DNA from: Pseudomonas sp. ERMR1:02
GTDB lineage: Bacteria; Pseudomonadota; Gammaproteobacteria; Pseudomonadales; Pseudomonadaceae
Direction of reading: 5' to 3'
Length of the DNA: 64,000 bases
Assembly (NCBI RefSeq): GCF_002277815.1
Contig: NZ_NKJI01000006.1
Coordinates: forward strand, 62,001-126,000
Shown: positions 19,044-29,525 of the stretch, piece by piece
Numbering within the stretch: the first letter of the stretch is position 1
Layout: each line of letters starts with the position of its first letter
Notes under the pieces: model-generated
The model's database searches: none
Told to the model about the DNA's origin: nothing
The model's input: the letters and a program-made list of their open reading frames with translations, nothing else
Made by a program: the position numbers and the translations under genes

Positions 19044-20402
19044 TTAGTGCTTCTCGGCAGCCAGCTTGTGCTCGAGGTAGTGAATGTTCACGCCCCCTTT
19101 GCAGAAGCCTTCATCGCGGGTCAGGTCGCGGTGCAGCGGGATGTTGGTCTTGATCCCGTCGACCACGATTTCGTCCAGCGCGTTGCGCATGCGCGCCATG
19201 GCTTCGTCACGGGTTGCGCCGTAGGTGATCAGCTTGCCGATCAACGAATCATAGTTCGGCGGAACGGCATAGCCACTGTACAGGTGCGAGTCGACGCGAA
19301 CGCCGTTGCCGCCTGGAGCGTGGAAATGCTTGACCGTGCCAGGGCTTGGCATGAAGGTTTTCGGGTCTTCGGCGTTGATCCGGCATTCCAGTGCGTGACC
19401 GCGGATGACCACGTCATCCTGGGTGAACGACAGCTTGTTGCCGGCGGCGATGCTGAGCATCTCCTTGACGATGTCGATACCGGTGACCATTTCTGAAACC
19501 GGGTGTTCGACCTGAACGCGAGTGTTCATCTCGATGAAATAGAACGCACCGTTCTCGTACAGGAACTCGAAAGTCCCCGCGCCACGGTAGCCGATGTCGA
19601 TGCACGCCTTGACGCAGCGGGCGAAGACTTCCTGGCGAGCCTTCTCGTCGATGCCCGGTGCTGGCGCTTCTTCGAGAACTTTCTGGTGGCGACGTTGCAG
19701 CGAGCAATCGCGGTCACCCAGGTGGATGGCATGGCCCTGGCCATCGGAAAGCACCTGAACTTCCACGTGACGTGGGTTGGTCAGGAATTTTTCCAGATAG
19801 ACCATCGAGTTGCCGAACGCTGCGCCCGCTTCAGAGCGGGTCAGCTTCGCCGAGGAAATCAGGTCTTCTTCTTTATGCACGACGCGCATGCCGCGACCAC
19901 CACCGCCGCCAGCGGCCTTGATGATCACCGGATAACCGACTTCACGACCGATGCGCAGAGCAGTTTCTTCGTCTTCCGGCAGCGGGCCATCGGAACCTGG
20001 AACAGTCGGTACGCCGGCGGCGATCATCGCGTGCTTGGCCGAAACCTTGTCGCCCATCAGGCGGATGGTTTCAGCTTTCGGGCCGATGAAGGCGAAGCCG
20101 GAGTTCTCGACTTGTTCGGCGAAGTCGGCGTTTTCCGCGAGGAAACCGTAGCCTGGGTGAATGGCGGTGGCGCCCGTCACTTCAGCTGCGGCGATGATTG
20201 CCGGGATGTGCAGGTAGGAGTGGGCGGCCGATGCCGGACCGATGCAGACGGATTCGTCTGCCAGGCCCAGGTGCATCAGTTCCTTGTCAGCCTTGGAATA
20301 AACGGCGACGGTCTTGATGCCCATCTCTTTGCAGGCGCGCAGAATCCGCAGTGCGATCTCACCGCGGTTGGCGATCAGAACTTTTTCCAACTTCGCAGTC
20401 AT
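19044..20402 (-). CDS. accC: Biotin carboxylase subunit of acetyl-CoA carboxylase
   Basis: ATP-dependent carboxylation of the biotin on AccB, the first half of malonyl-CoA synthesis. The 452-residue protein starts [20 protein letters not shown] (ATG 20402). The ATP-grasp glycine loop [14 protein letters not shown] is near residues 160-173, with the [16 protein letters not shown] and [14 protein letters not shown] signature motifs behind it. It lies 17 bases after accB in the conserved accBC operon and is followed by a terminator. Confidence 0.98.
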   Translation of the reverse strand: MTAKLEKVLIANRGEIALRILRACKEMGIKTVAVYSKADKELMHLGLADESVCIGPASAAHSYLHIPAIIAAAEVTGATAIHPGYGFLAENADFAEQVENSGFAFIGPKAETIRLMGDKVSAKHAMIAAGVPTVPGSDGPLPEDEETALRIGREVGYPVIIKAAGGGGGRGMRVVHKEEDLISSAKLTRSEAGAAFGNSMVYLEKFLTNPRHVEVQVLSDGQGHAIHLGDRDCSLQRRHQKVLEEAPAPGIDEKARQEVFARCVKACIDIGYRGAGTFEFLYENGAFYFIEMNTRVQVEHPVSEMVTGIDIVKEMLSIAAGNKLSFTQDDVVIRGHALECRINAEDPKTFMPSPGTVKHFHAPGGNGVRVDSHLYSGYAVPPNYDSLIGKLITYGATRDEAMARMRNALDEIVVDGIKTNIPLHRDLTRDEGFCKGGVNIHYLEHKLAAEKH

Positions 20403-20419
20403 CAAAGGCTCTCCGCGGT

Positions 20420-20881
20420 TCAAACGATGGTGAACAGCGGTTGGTCGTACTCAACCGGCTGGCCGTCTTCGACGAGGATGGATTCGATCACACCGCTGGT
20501 TTCAGCTTCGATGTGGTTCATCATCTTCATCGCTTCAACGATGCACAGGGTGTCGCCTTTCTTCACGGTCTGGCCGACTTCAACGAAGGACGGTGAGGTT
20601 GGCGAAGATTTGCGATAGAACGTACCGACCATTGGCGAACGGGCAACGGTGCCGTTCAACACTGGGGCGGCCGGAGCAGCAGGGGCAGCGGCAGCAGCCG
20701 GAGCAGCAGCGGCAGGCGCGGCAACCGGAGCAGGCATTGGAGCCGGTGCGTAGTACTGCTGAGCCGGGGTTTTGCTATGACGGCTGATGCGTACGGACTC
20801 TTCGCCTTCCTTGATCTCGAGCTCGTCGATGCCGGACTCTTCCAGCAATTCGATCAGTTTCTTAACTTTACGGATATCCAT
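20420..20881 (-). CDS. accB: Biotin carboxyl carrier protein AccB
   Basis: Carries the biotin of acetyl-CoA carboxylase. The 153-residue protein has an N-terminal dimer/anchor region ([18 protein letters not shown]), an Ala/Pro-rich flexible linker (about 45-75), and the biotinyl domain with the lysine in [13 protein letters not shown] (about 117-129). Canonical length. Starts the accB-accC unit, 48 bases after the aroQ stop. Confidence 0.98.
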   Translation of the reverse strand: MDIRKVKKLIELLEESGIDELEIKEGEESVRISRHSKTPAQQYYAPAPMPAPVAAPAAAAPAAAAAPAAPAAPVLNGTVARSPMVGTFYRKSSPTSPSFVEVGQTVKKGDTLCIVEAMKMMNHIEAETSGVIESILVEDGQPVEYDQPLFTIV

Positions 20882-20929
20882 GAATCATCAACTCCCAAGG
20901 GTCGGTCAGGGGCGTTTAACGCTTGTTGT

Positions 20930-21382
20930 TCAAGCTGTTGCCTGTATTTCAAGCTGCTCTAGGGCGGCCTCCAGGGCCAGTCGATAACCGCTGGCGCCAA
21001 GGCCGCAGATCACTCCCACCGCTACGTCGGAGAAGTAAGAGTGATGGCGGAAAGGTTCGCGTTTGTGCACGTTTGACAAATGCACTTCGATGAATGGGAT
21101 GCTCACCGCCAGCAGCGCGTCACGTAATGCGACACTTGTATGTGTAAAAGCTGCTGGGTTGATCAGAATGAAGTCCACACCTTCGCTGCGAGCGGCGTGG
21201 ATGCGGTCGATCAATTCGTACTCGGCATTGCTTTGCAGGTGCAGCAAATGGTGGCCGGCTTCACGGGCACGGCGTTCCAGGTCCTGGTTGATCTGCGCCA
21301 GTGTCGTGGCGCCATAGGTGCCCGGTTCACGGGTGCCAAGCATGTTCAGGTTGGGTCCGTGCAGAACCAGTAGCGTCGCCAT
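20930..21382 (-). CDS. aroQ: Type II 3-dehydroquinate dehydratase AroQ
   Basis: Third step of the shikimate pathway (3-dehydroquinate to 3-dehydroshikimate). The 150-residue protein begins [20 protein letters not shown], so ATG 21382 is taken over a longer frame. The flexible active-site loop [14 protein letters not shown], the [16 protein letters not shown] motif and the [14 protein letters not shown] motif with the catalytic histidine are present. Placed just upstream of accBC as in other pseudomonads. Confidence 0.97.
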   Translation of the reverse strand: MATLLVLHGPNLNMLGTREPGTYGATTLAQINQDLERRAREAGHHLLHLQSNAEYELIDRIHAARSEGVDFILINPAAFTHTSVALRDALLAVSIPFIEVHLSNVHKREPFRHHSYFSDVAVGVICGLGASGYRLALEAALEQLEIQATA

Positions 21383-21516
21383 CGGCTGTTCCCTTGTTTT
21401 AACGGTGTGCAATTGTCAGAACCCGGCGACTATGCCGCAAAGCCTTTGCGACTGTCCAGTTCTCTGCAATAGCCAGCACGATGCCCGATGTTTGCGCGAG
21501 ATATGTGACCGCTTGA

Positions 21517-23256
21517 TTAAATCCGGTCATTCGCTTTGGCGACACGTTCGGCGAAGTCCGTGGCATTGATCTCGCCGATCACCCGCACATCGGCGCGTTC
21601 GACCCCGTCCTTGCCGAAAAACATCAAGGCCGGAGGACCGAACAACTTGTAACGGTCCAGCAGCGTCCGTTGTTCGGCGTTGCTGGCGGTGATGTCGAAG
21701 CGAATCAGCCTATAGCCCTTGAGGCGTTCGACGACGGTGGCGTCGTTGAGGACTTCGTGTTCGATGACTTTACAGCTGATGCACCAGTCGGCGTACCAGT
21801 CGAGCAGCAGCGGTGTGCCGGACGAGTGCGCGTCGGCGAGTGCGCGATCGAGGGCTGCCGGGGTACTAACGGTTTGCCAAGCGCTGGTGTTGGACGGCGA
21901 CTCACCGACGACTGTGCGTGACTGGCCAATCGGATTGAACGGATCGCTCTGGCCGCTGAAGCCGCCATACCAGCAGGCCAGTGCATAAAACAGCAGGAAC
22001 ATGCCGAGCAATTGGCCCAGGCGTTTTCTTGGCGGCTTATAGACGAACTCCAGCGCGCCCATGAACAAACCGACGCCGCCGGAGAGCAAACCAATGAGCA
22101 ACAAAGTGATCTGGCCCGGCAATACCCGGCTGAGCAAACCGATCGCCAGCCCCAGCAACAACACGCCAATCGCATTCTTCATGTAGACCAGCCACGGTCC
22201 GCTTTTCGGCAACCACGCCGCGCCGCCCGTAGCCACCAGCAGCAGCGGGGTACCCATGCCGAGTCCGAGCATGAACAGTTTCAAGCCGCCGCCCAAGGCA
22301 TCGCCACTGGCGCTGATATAAAGCAACGCTCCGGCCAGTGGCGCCGAAACGCAAGGCGAAACCAGCAGGCTGGAGACCACCCCAAGTACCGCGGCCCCCC
22401 ATAGCGAACCGCCTTCGGTGCGTCCGGCAATGCGGTCCAGCCGACTGCTGATCGCATGAGGCAATTTGAGTTCGAACACACCGAACATCGCCAAAGCAAA
22501 CACCGCAAAAAACATCGCGAACGGCACCAACACCCATGCCGATTGCAGGCGCGCCTGCAAATTGAGCTGTGCGCCGAACATCCCCATCAACGCTCCGAGC
22601 AGGGCGAAGCAGGCAGCCATCGGCAGTACGTAGGCCAGCGACAGATTGAAGCCGCGCAGGCCGCCGACCTGACCGCGCAATACCACGCCCGAAAGAATCG
22701 GCAGCATGGGCAGCACGCACGGCGTAAAGGTCAGACCCAGGCCCGCAAGGAAGAACAGCGCCAGTTCGCGCCAGCCCCAGTCATGACGTGTTGATGCGCC
22801 GTTGCCATTGATGCTCAAACGTTCCGTTTCGGGCGGATAGCACAGGCCTTTGTCCGCGCAACCCTGATAGGTCACGGCCAGAGTGAAGGTGCGTTGATCG
22901 GTGCGCGGTAGCTCTACGTCGAGAATGCCGTGGTAGACCTCGACATCGCCGAAGTACTCGTCGTGCTTCTGTTCACCTTTGGGCAATTGCGCGGGCCCGA
23001 GCGTGACATCGCTCGGGTCGGCGCGGAATTGAAAACGGTGGTGGTAGAGGTAATAACCCTCGGTGGCAACGAAGCGCAGTTTGATCGATTGCGGCGTGCT
23101 TTCCACCAGGCTCAACTGAAAGGCTTCGCGCACCGGCAGGAAGTCTGCGCTGTTATTGATCGAGCCCAGGGTCGAGCTGGGACGACTCTCCAGTAATCCG
23201 GCGGCGGTGGCCGGCAGGGCGAGCACTAAAAGCAGCAGGCAGAGCAAACGGCGCAT
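21517..23256 (-). CDS. dsbD: Thiol:disulfide interchange protein DsbD
   Basis: Carries electrons from cytoplasmic thioredoxin across the inner membrane to DsbC/DsbG and cytochrome maturation proteins. From ATG 23256 the 579-residue protein has a signal peptide (about 1-19), the periplasmic alpha domain with the cysteine pair in GCADKGLCYPP (about 130-140), eight membrane segments with TFTPCVLPMLPI and SPCVSAPLAGAL cysteines, and a C-terminal thioredoxin-like gamma domain with DWYADWCISCK. All three cysteine pairs are present. Confidence 0.95.
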   Translation of the reverse strand: MRRLLCLLLLVLALPATAAGLLESRPSSTLGSINNSADFLPVREAFQLSLVESTPQSIKLRFVATEGYYLYHHRFQFRADPSDVTLGPAQLPKGEQKHDEYFGDVEVYHGILDVELPRTDQRTFTLAVTYQGCADKGLCYPPETERLSINGNGASTRHDWGWRELALFFLAGLGLTFTPCVLPMLPILSGVVLRGQVGGLRGFNLSLAYVLPMAACFALLGALMGMFGAQLNLQARLQSAWVLVPFAMFFAVFALAMFGVFELKLPHAISSRLDRIAGRTEGGSLWGAAVLGVVSSLLVSPCVSAPLAGALLYISASGDALGGGLKLFMLGLGMGTPLLLVATGGAAWLPKSGPWLVYMKNAIGVLLLGLAIGLLSRVLPGQITLLLIGLLSGGVGLFMGALEFVYKPPRKRLGQLLGMFLLFYALACWYGGFSGQSDPFNPIGQSRTVVGESPSNTSAWQTVSTPAALDRALADAHSSGTPLLLDWYADWCISCKVIEHEVLNDATVVERLKGYRLIRFDITASNAEQRTLLDRYKLFGPPALMFFGKDGVERADVRVIGEINATDFAERVAKANDRI

Positions 23257-23320
23257 GACGGTCTCGCGTATCGGAGTTGTGGGCATGATAGCGGACAGCA
23301 GCGCGAATTACCCCGTACCT

Positions 23321-23410
23321 GTAGGAGCGAGGCTTGCCCGCGTAGGCGTCAGGTCAGTCAACATTGATGTTGAATGTGCCGCCGTCTTCGCGGGCAAGCC
23401 TCGCTCCTAC
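23321..23410. repeat. REP pair between ctpL and dsbD
   Basis: Inverted arms GTAGGAGCGAGGCTTGCCCG and reverse complement ending GCCTCGCTCCTAC, 90 bases overall. Confidence 0.88.
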
Positions 23411-23427
23411 AGGTATCGGGATGATCT

Positions 23428-25374
23428 TTAGACGCGGAAGGCCTGGACGGCGGTATGCAGGCGTCCGCCCAGCACCAAAAGATTCTCCCCCTGCTCACGT
23501 CCTTGACCGATGCGCAGCAAGTTATCCCCACCCAATTGGTGAATCCGTTCGCTGTGATTGCGGATTTCGCTGACGGCACCGCTCTGCTGGGCGGTGACAT
23601 CGGCAATGCGTACGGCTGTGTCGGAAATGGTCTGGATTGCCCCGACAATTTTATCCAGCGCGCCGTCGGCGGCCTGGGCCTGGTTGGCCGTAGCTTCGGC
23701 ATGCTCGACCTGGGCGCGCATGCCTTCGACCGATTGTCGCGCCGCGGTTTGCAGGCCGGCGATCAAGGTCTGGATCTCGGCCGTGGCCCCGGCGGTGCGT
23801 TGGGCCAACGAGCGGACTTCTTCTGCCACCACGGCAAAACCGCGGCCCATTTCCCCGGCACGGGCGGCTTCAATGGCAGCGTTCAGCGCCAGCAGATTGG
23901 TCTGGTCGGCGATCGAACGGATCACTGTCAGCACGCCGCCGATGGTCGCGGACTCTTCGGCCAGGTGCTCGATCATCTGGGCGTTACCCTGTACTTCATC
24001 CACCAACGCATGCAAGCCAGTGAGGCTCTGGCCGATGACTTTCTGCCCGTGCTCCACCGCCAGCCCCGCATGGCGGCTGGCGTCGGCGGCCTGGCTGGCA
24101 TCGCCGGCGACTTGCTGGATGGTCGCTTCCAGTTCGCCCAGGGAATCGCGGATCAGCGCCGTGTCACCGGCCTGATGTTCAGCGCCGCTGTGCAGGTCGT
24201 TGCTCAGCTCGGCCAGGGTTCGGCTGCTGCCGGCGACCTGCTCGGCGTTGAGGCGAATGGTCCCCACCAGGTCCACCAGGTAGGCACGCAAGCGGTTGAG
24301 CGAGGCTTCAATGTCATGCAATTCGCGGTTGGTCTTGCCCAGTTGGATGTCCTGGCTGAAGTCGCCCTCGGCCCAGGTCGAGAGCGCGGGTGCGAGATTG
24401 GTCAGCGTCCTGGCAAGGCGGCGTTGCAGGGTGTCGATGAGCAATGCGATCAGCAGAATCAGGCCGATCATCACTCCTTGCATCAGCCGGACTTCACCCT
24501 GGATCTGCCCGTGCTGGGCGCGCACAGCAGGCTCCAGGCCGGCAATTGCTTGTTGTACGTCAGTGATTTTCAGGTGGGTCGCGGTGCTGAGGTCAGCGCG
24601 TTTCTGGATCTGATCGCGGGTGCGGGCCAATTCCGCCGGGTAGCGGTTGAGCAAGCTGTTCAGCTCGCGTTTGAAATTGACCCCGGCGTCTTCGGCGACG
24701 GTTTTTTCGGCGTTTTCCAGGCCCATCATCGCGGCGAAATCATCGGTGTTCGATTCACCGCTGGCAGCCACGCCGAGCAATGGCAAGGCGTCCAGTTGTC
24801 CGGCCTGGGTGCGGATGTTGCTGACTTCGCGTTCGACATCGACGGCCAGTTCGCTACGACCGCTGCTGACCAGTTTGTCTCGGGCCAGCGACAGCTTGCC
24901 CAGATGCTGGGCGGCGGCGAGCAGCGGTGTCAGATAAGTCGTGTTGCCGCTGGCGTACTGGCTGAGCTGATCAAGGCTGGCGCCCAATTCGCGCTCGGCT
25001 TGCAGCAACAGGGCTTGCGGGTCGCCCGCGAGTTTGCCGGCGGCCAGCAAGTCGGTTTTGCTGAATTCGTTCAGGTTCGACAAGCTGGGGCGCAAGGTTT
25101 CAGCCAGCACCGGTGGCAACTCCCCGAGTTCCTTTTGCAGGTTGTCGATGGCCTGGCTGGCGCTGCTCAAGCGCAGGGCATCCCCGCTGGCGAGGTAATC
25201 CTCGATGTTGCGCGCCACTTCATTTTGAAACTGCTGGGACAAACCCAGGTAGCGCTCCATTAATAGATAGGGGCGCTCGAGGGCTTTTTGCGACCACCAG
25301 AGCGTGGCGCCTAGGGCCACGCATACGGCGACTAAAAGGAGGGTGTTGAGATTGGTCAGCAGCTTCAGGCGCAT
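23428..25374 (-). CDS. ctpL: Methyl-accepting chemotaxis protein, CtpL-like
   Basis: Inner-membrane chemoreceptor of 648 residues: one N-terminal membrane helix (about 10-30), a long helical periplasmic sensor (about 35-295), a second membrane helix ([17 protein letters not shown], about 297-313), a HAMP region, and the cytoplasmic signalling domain with the tip motif [20 protein letters not shown] (near 490-509). In P. aeruginosa the receptor at this position is CtpL, reported for taxis to inorganic phosphate and some aromatics. The symbol rests on synteny and architecture; the ligand here is not shown by the sequence. Confidence 0.82.
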   Translation of the reverse strand: MRLKLLTNLNTLLLVAVCVALGATLWWSQKALERPYLLMERYLGLSQQFQNEVARNIEDYLASGDALRLSSASQAIDNLQKELGELPPVLAETLRPSLSNLNEFSKTDLLAAGKLAGDPQALLLQAERELGASLDQLSQYASGNTTYLTPLLAAAQHLGKLSLARDKLVSSGRSELAVDVEREVSNIRTQAGQLDALPLLGVAASGESNTDDFAAMMGLENAEKTVAEDAGVNFKRELNSLLNRYPAELARTRDQIQKRADLSTATHLKITDVQQAIAGLEPAVRAQHGQIQGEVRLMQGVMIGLILLIALLIDTLQRRLARTLTNLAPALSTWAEGDFSQDIQLGKTNRELHDIEASLNRLRAYLVDLVGTIRLNAEQVAGSSRTLAELSNDLHSGAEHQAGDTALIRDSLGELEATIQQVAGDASQAADASRHAGLAVEHGQKVIGQSLTGLHALVDEVQGNAQMIEHLAEESATIGGVLTVIRSIADQTNLLALNAAIEAARAGEMGRGFAVVAEEVRSLAQRTAGATAEIQTLIAGLQTAARQSVEGMRAQVEHAEATANQAQAADGALDKIVGAIQTISDTAVRIADVTAQQSGAVSEIRNHSERIHQLGGDNLLRIGQGREQGENLLVLGGRLHTAVQAFRV

Positions 25375-25452
25375 CGCGGGACTACCAACGGCAAAATGGT
25401 AAGTACCTGAAGTTATTGCGTTTCTGTTACAGGGTTATGACGGAAGGGTCGA

Positions 25453-27096
25453 TCAAGATGAAAAAGTGGCACTTTGCTTTGACGGCCGCGCGGCTTGAAC
25501 GCGGTTGCGCCCGGCGCCTTTGGCTCGATACAGCGCCTCGTCTGCCTGATTGGCCATTAACAGGCCGTCGGAGTCTTCGCCCAGTTCGACCACCCCGGCG
25601 CTGAAGGTGCACCACAGATCCTGCGGCTGGGCAGGGTAGTGAATTTCGGCAAAACGCTGACGGATTTCATCCAGTACGTTGTGGGCCGCTTCAAGGTCGG
25701 TGTCGGGCATGACGATGGCGAATTCTTCGCCGCCGTATCGGCCGATGAAATCGGTCTTGCGCAACCGCTGTTTGAGGAACAGCGCCAGGCTTTTGATCAC
25801 CCGGTCGCCCATGGGGTGGCCGTGGCTGTCGTTGACCCGTTTGAAGTGATCGATGTCGAGCATGGCAAAGCTCAGCGGCTTGTTCTCGCGGCGGGCGCGG
25901 AACGAGCAGTCTTCGAGCAATTGCAGAATGTGGGTGTGGTTGTACAAACCCGTGAGGCTGTCGCGGACCATTCGCGCCTTCAGATTACGCGCCCTTGCCG
26001 CACGGTTGCGCACGGTGGTGATCAGGTGCCGGGGCTTGATCGGCTTGGTCAGGAAGTCGTCACCACCCTCGCTCATGGCGTCGAGCTGCTTGTCCAGATC
26101 GTCCTCGGCCGACAGGTAAATGATCGGCACGCTGACATAGCGGTCGTTGTGGCGGATCACTTTGGCCAGTTCCGTACCGGTGCAGGCCGGCATGTACATG
26201 TCGAGGATGATCAGGTCCGGTTGAAAATCCGCCAGCTCGGCCATCGCCTGGATCGGCTCGATCAAGGTCCGGGTCACGATCCCAGCGCTGTTGAGCAGGC
26301 GTTCGGTGTGCAAGGCCTGGGCACGGGAGTCATCGATGATCAGAACTTTATAAGGTTCGTACTGGGCGACGCAGGTCAGGACTTCGATTTTCTCCAGCAG
26401 GCTCGACGCTTCGAGGGTGCCGGTGAGGAACTCCTGGCCTCCGGCACGCACGGCGGCAAGGCGGGTCGGGGTGTCGGTTTCGTGCAAACTGAAGAACAGC
26501 AGCGGCAAGTGTTGATCGAGGCCTTCCTGGGCTTGCGCGGCCAGTTTCAGGCCTATGCCTGGGCCACTGAAGTCCACGTCCATGACAATCGCTGCCGGCA
26601 GGCGCTCAACCATGGAGGAGCGGAACGCCGACACGCTATCCAGGGACTGGGCACTGAGCCCGAAGAATTCCAGTTGCTTGGCCAGGCGCTCGGCACGGTC
26701 GTGATCCTGCAGCATCACGTAGATCGGCTTGCGCAGAGGCGGCAGGAGTGTTTGATCGAGCTGATCGCCATGTCGCAAACCGGTGCGTGACAGGCGCTGC
26801 ATCAATCGGTTGAGGTCAGTGATCAGTCCACTGCTCAGGCGTCCGCGATTGGCGTCGACAGCCTCCAGCGACTGACCGATGTGGCGTGCCAGTTGAACGT
26901 GTTCCGGTTGTTCGAAGCGCTCGGCGAACCGCAGCAGGCGCAGGTTGGCCTCGCTCAGTTCCGACAGGTCGAGGGTGGACCACTCACTGCGTTGCAGGCG
27001 TTGCCATATCTCAAGTATCTGACGTGCCTGATGAATTACCCGCTGGGCAAAGTGATGCTTGAGGCGCTCGCGGCTGGGGTCTTCTGGCTCGGTCAT
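25453..27096 (-). CDS. gcbA: Diguanylate cyclase with receiver domains, GcbA-like
   Basis: Makes cyclic di-GMP from GTP; GcbA in P. fluorescens and P. aeruginosa promotes early attachment. The 547-residue cytoplasmic protein has an N-terminal helical region (about 1-125), a degenerate receiver-like domain (about 125-245), a true receiver domain with the phospho-acceptor in LIILDMYMPACTGTELA (near 295), and a C-terminal GGDEF domain with active site RYGGEEF (near 455). An RxxD product-inhibition site is visible as RMVRD just before DSLTGLYNH. It is transcribed in the same direction as ctpL, 78 bases upstream. Symbol from synteny and architecture. Confidence 0.82.
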   Translation of the reverse strand: MTEPEDPSRERLKHHFAQRVIHQARQILEIWQRLQRSEWSTLDLSELSEANLRLLRFAERFEQPEHVQLARHIGQSLEAVDANRGRLSSGLITDLNRLMQRLSRTGLRHGDQLDQTLLPPLRKPIYVMLQDHDRAERLAKQLEFFGLSAQSLDSVSAFRSSMVERLPAAIVMDVDFSGPGIGLKLAAQAQEGLDQHLPLLFFSLHETDTPTRLAAVRAGGQEFLTGTLEASSLLEKIEVLTCVAQYEPYKVLIIDDSRAQALHTERLLNSAGIVTRTLIEPIQAMAELADFQPDLIILDMYMPACTGTELAKVIRHNDRYVSVPIIYLSAEDDLDKQLDAMSEGGDDFLTKPIKPRHLITTVRNRAARARNLKARMVRDSLTGLYNHTHILQLLEDCSFRARRENKPLSFAMLDIDHFKRVNDSHGHPMGDRVIKSLALFLKQRLRKTDFIGRYGGEEFAIVMPDTDLEAAHNVLDEIRQRFAEIHYPAQPQDLWCTFSAGVVELGEDSDGLLMANQADEALYRAKGAGRNRVQAARPSKQSATFSS

Positions 27097-27584
27097 ATCC
27101 TGACTACTGGTTAGGGGGCGCGCTGAGGTCGACTGGTGGCTCTATGCTAGCACCTCTTTTCGATTGCATGAGTGTTGTGCGTCAATAATCTGCAAGGTGG
27201 AAGCATTCAGTTTATGACTGCATGGTCTTTAATTGGATGACTATTCTTAACAAGGTCCCATGAACCGGGGCTTTCAGGGTTTTGCCCACAGGGCATGTAG
27301 CGCCCTTCACCGGGATGATGAGCCTCGTTGTCGGATGGACTGTCGGCTTGAATGGACGAAGGAATTCTCGAGCGAAGGGGTAGGGGAATCCCTTAGGGGT
27401 TAATGCCAATCTGTAGCAGCAGGCTTCGCCAGCTGCTACAGAGAGCGTGTTGCCTGTGTGTTCTGTTTATACCTGTCGGCAGGCTAATTTCCGACATGAA
27501 CCTAACGGCGGGTGCCGGGCCAAGGCACGTTGTTGTATGGTTGTGGTCGAACCGATGAACCCAAGAAATTGAAAGGATATCGCC
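27097..27584. other. Divergent intergenic region between gcbA and the DUF2333 gene
   Basis: 488 bases that should hold the promoters of both units. Apart from the palindrome at 27411-27441 I see no gene: the open frames here are short, lack ribosome sites and look unlike Pseudomonas coding sequence. The first 120 bases are AT-rich. Confidence 0.5.
27411..27441. repeat. Single palindrome of a second REP family
   Basis: CTGTAGCAGC and GCTGCTACAG enclose GGC-TTC-GCC, a near-perfect 31-base hairpin. It is the solo form of the TGTAGCAGCTGGCGAA-type repeat found as a pair at 50485-50616. Confidence 0.8.
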
Positions 27585-28652
27585 ATGCTGGACTGGAAGA
27601 ACCGCGCCGGTAGCGCGCCTGAACGTGCCGCTGAACCGAAATCGGCTACCCGCAGTTACCTGGGTGGTCTGCTGTTCAGCCGGGCGCTGGCCACCTTGGT
27701 CGGCATCTACCTGCTGGTGACAATTGCCCTGGGCTGGTACTGGAGTGAGGAACCTGCACTGTTCCCGGTTCAGCAAAACGCCCAAATGGCTGCCGAGAAA
27801 GAAGGCAAGCAGATGGTGGTCGGCTACACCACCGTGGAAACCCTCAAGACTGTTGCCGGCACCTTGCTGACCAAGCCTGGAGGCTACATTTCCAACGACC
27901 GTTTTCCGCCGGGCCTATGGATGGACAACATGCCGAGCTGGGAATATGGCGTGCTGGTGCAGGTGCGCGATTTGAGCCGTGCGATGCGCAAAGATTTCGC
28001 CCGTTCGCAGTCGCAGTCCGCTGAAGACGCCGATCTGGCCAAGGCCGAACCGCGTTTCAACTTCGACAACAAGAGCTGGGTGCTGCCGTCCAGTGAGTCC
28101 GAATATCAGGAAGGCATCAATTCCCTGAGTCGCTATCAGGCGCGCCTGTCCGATCCGAACCAGAAGAGCGCACTGTTTTATGCCCGCGCCGACAACCTGA
28201 ACAACTGGCTGGGTGACGTCGGGACTCGACTGGGTTCGCTGTCGCAACGACTGTCGGCCAGCGTTGGTCGGGTCAAGCTCAACACGGCGTTGAAGACTGA
28301 AGTCGTGGCGCCGGGTGTCGCGCCTCAGGTCGACGAAGAAATCGTCGAAACCCCATGGATGCAGATCGACAATGTGTTCTACGAGGCTCGCGGCCAGGCT
28401 TGGGCCTTGTCGCATTTGCTGCGTGCCATCGAAGTCGACTTCGCCGATGTGCTGGCCAAGAAGAACGCCACGGTCAGCGTGCGTCAGATCATTCGAGAGC
28501 TGGAAGCTTCGCAGGAACCGGTATGGAGCCCTATGATCCTCAATGGCAGCGGCTTCGGTGTGCTGGCCAACCACTCTCTGGTCATGGCCAACTATATTTC
28601 CAGGGCCAACGCGGCGGTGATCGATTTGCGTCAACTGCTGAATCAGGGCTGA
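27585..28652 (+). CDS. DUF2333 family membrane-anchored protein
   Basis: Unknown function. The 355-residue product has one N-terminal membrane helix (ALATLVGIYLLVTIALGW, about 34-51) after a short basic cytoplasmic segment; the remaining 300 residues should be periplasmic and form the DUF2333 domain. A good ribosome site (AAAGGAT) lies 8 bases before the ATG. The NUDIX gene begins 3 bases after its stop, so the two form an operon, the same pair seen at this place in P. aeruginosa. Confidence 0.88.
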   Translation: MLDWKNRAGSAPERAAEPKSATRSYLGGLLFSRALATLVGIYLLVTIALGWYWSEEPALFPVQQNAQMAAEKEGKQMVVGYTTVETLKTVAGTLLTKPGGYISNDRFPPGLWMDNMPSWEYGVLVQVRDLSRAMRKDFARSQSQSAEDADLAKAEPRFNFDNKSWVLPSSESEYQEGINSLSRYQARLSDPNQKSALFYARADNLNNWLGDVGTRLGSLSQRLSASVGRVKLNTALKTEVVAPGVAPQVDEEIVETPWMQIDNVFYEARGQAWALSHLLRAIEVDFADVLAKKNATVSVRQIIRELEASQEPVWSPMILNGSGFGVLANHSLVMANYISRANAAVIDLRQLLNQG

Positions 28653-28655
28653 GTC

Positions 28656-29225
28656 ATGGTCGACAGTTCCATCGATAGTTTGCGCGAAGCCGCCCACCGG
28701 GCGGCGTCCGATGCCGAGCAAATTGCCTGGGTCGACGAGCAGGACAACCTGCTTGGCTCCCTGGTCCGCTCCGACCTGCGCGAGCGCGGGCTGATCGGGC
28801 GCGGCACCTACATTATGTTGTTCAACTCCGCCGGTGAGCTTTGCGTGCACCGCCGCACCCTGAGCAAGGCTATTTATCCGGGTTATTGGGACGTGGCGGC
28901 AGGCGGCATGGTGCTCGCCACTGAAACCTACGCCGAGTCGGCGGCCCGGGAGCTGGAAGAGGAGCTGGGTGTAAGTGGGGTGGAGTTGTCCGCCCATGAC
29001 CACTTTTTCTTCGAGGACACCGGCAATCGACTCTGGTGTTCGGCATTTTCGGCGGTGTGGGACGGTCCGTTGATCCTGCAACCGGAAGAGGTGCTGGAAG
29101 CGCGCTTTTTACCGATCGAAGAAGTGCTGCGGGAAATCGACGAAAAGCCTTATTGCCCGGACTCTCTGGCAGCGTTGAAACGTTATCTGAAGGCTCGTGG
29201 GGAAGACGTCGCAAAAGAGCTATAA
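28656..29225 (+). CDS. NUDIX hydrolase
   Basis: Hydrolyses a nucleoside-diphosphate-linked substrate; which one is not evident. The 189-residue protein has the complete Nudix box in GMVLATETYAESAARELE with EELGV behind it (about 86-108), including the REUxEExGU glutamates. The N-terminal region (WVDEQDNLLGSLVRSDLRERGL) and GRGTYIMLFNSAGELCVHRR resemble the YfcD branch of the family. Coupled to the DUF2333 gene upstream and closed by a strong terminator. Confidence 0.9.
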   Translation: MVDSSIDSLREAAHRAASDAEQIAWVDEQDNLLGSLVRSDLRERGLIGRGTYIMLFNSAGELCVHRRTLSKAIYPGYWDVAAGGMVLATETYAESAARELEEELGVSGVELSAHDHFFFEDTGNRLWCSAFSAVWDGPLILQPEEVLEARFLPIEEVLREIDEKPYCPDSLAALKRYLKARGEDVAKEL

Positions 29226-29230
29226 ATTGG

Positions 29231-29261
29231 CGCCGATTGGCTCTTAGCAATCGGCGTTTTT
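29231..29261 (+). terminator. Intrinsic terminator of the DUF2333-NUDIX operon
   Basis: Perfect nine-pair stem CGCCGATTG / CAATCGGCG with an eight-base loop, followed directly by TTTTT, five bases after the NUDIX stop. Confidence 0.9.
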
Positions 29262-29310
29262 GCCGTTACACTGCGCGACCTTTTCAAACTGTAACGGCAT
29301 TGCTGTTGTT

Positions 29311-29408
29311 GTAGGAGCGAGCTCACTCGCGAAAAACGAATGGACGACACGTGCTGTCTGATGCCGCGCGTTATCGTTGACGTCCATCGCGAGCGAGCTC
29401 GCTCCTAC
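29311..29408. repeat. REP pair, GAGCTCACTCGCGA variant
   Basis: Arms GTAGGAGCGAGCTCACTCGC and the opposing GCGAGCGAGCTCGCTCCTAC, 98 bases. The core differs from the common GAGGCTTGCCCGC form at matching places in both arms. Confidence 0.85.
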
Positions 29409-29525
29409 AGTGAAATGTAGGGTTGTACCGTTTCAGTAGCGCTGCCCCTGCCTGAGTGGGGCTTCGCGGTCGATAGCACTGCCCAAGCGCTGCGACCAGT
29501 CTTTGTCCTCCCAAGAGGATTGCCG

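Noticed and set aside
23455..25263. 602-codon plus-strand open frame opposite the chemoreceptor
   Set aside because: Shadow of the CtpL-like gene; no start signal and no domain.
27212..27409. Minus-strand frame of 65 codons in the gcbA-DUF2333 gap
   Set aside because: No ribosome site, no resemblance to known proteins, and an amino-acid mix unlike local genes.
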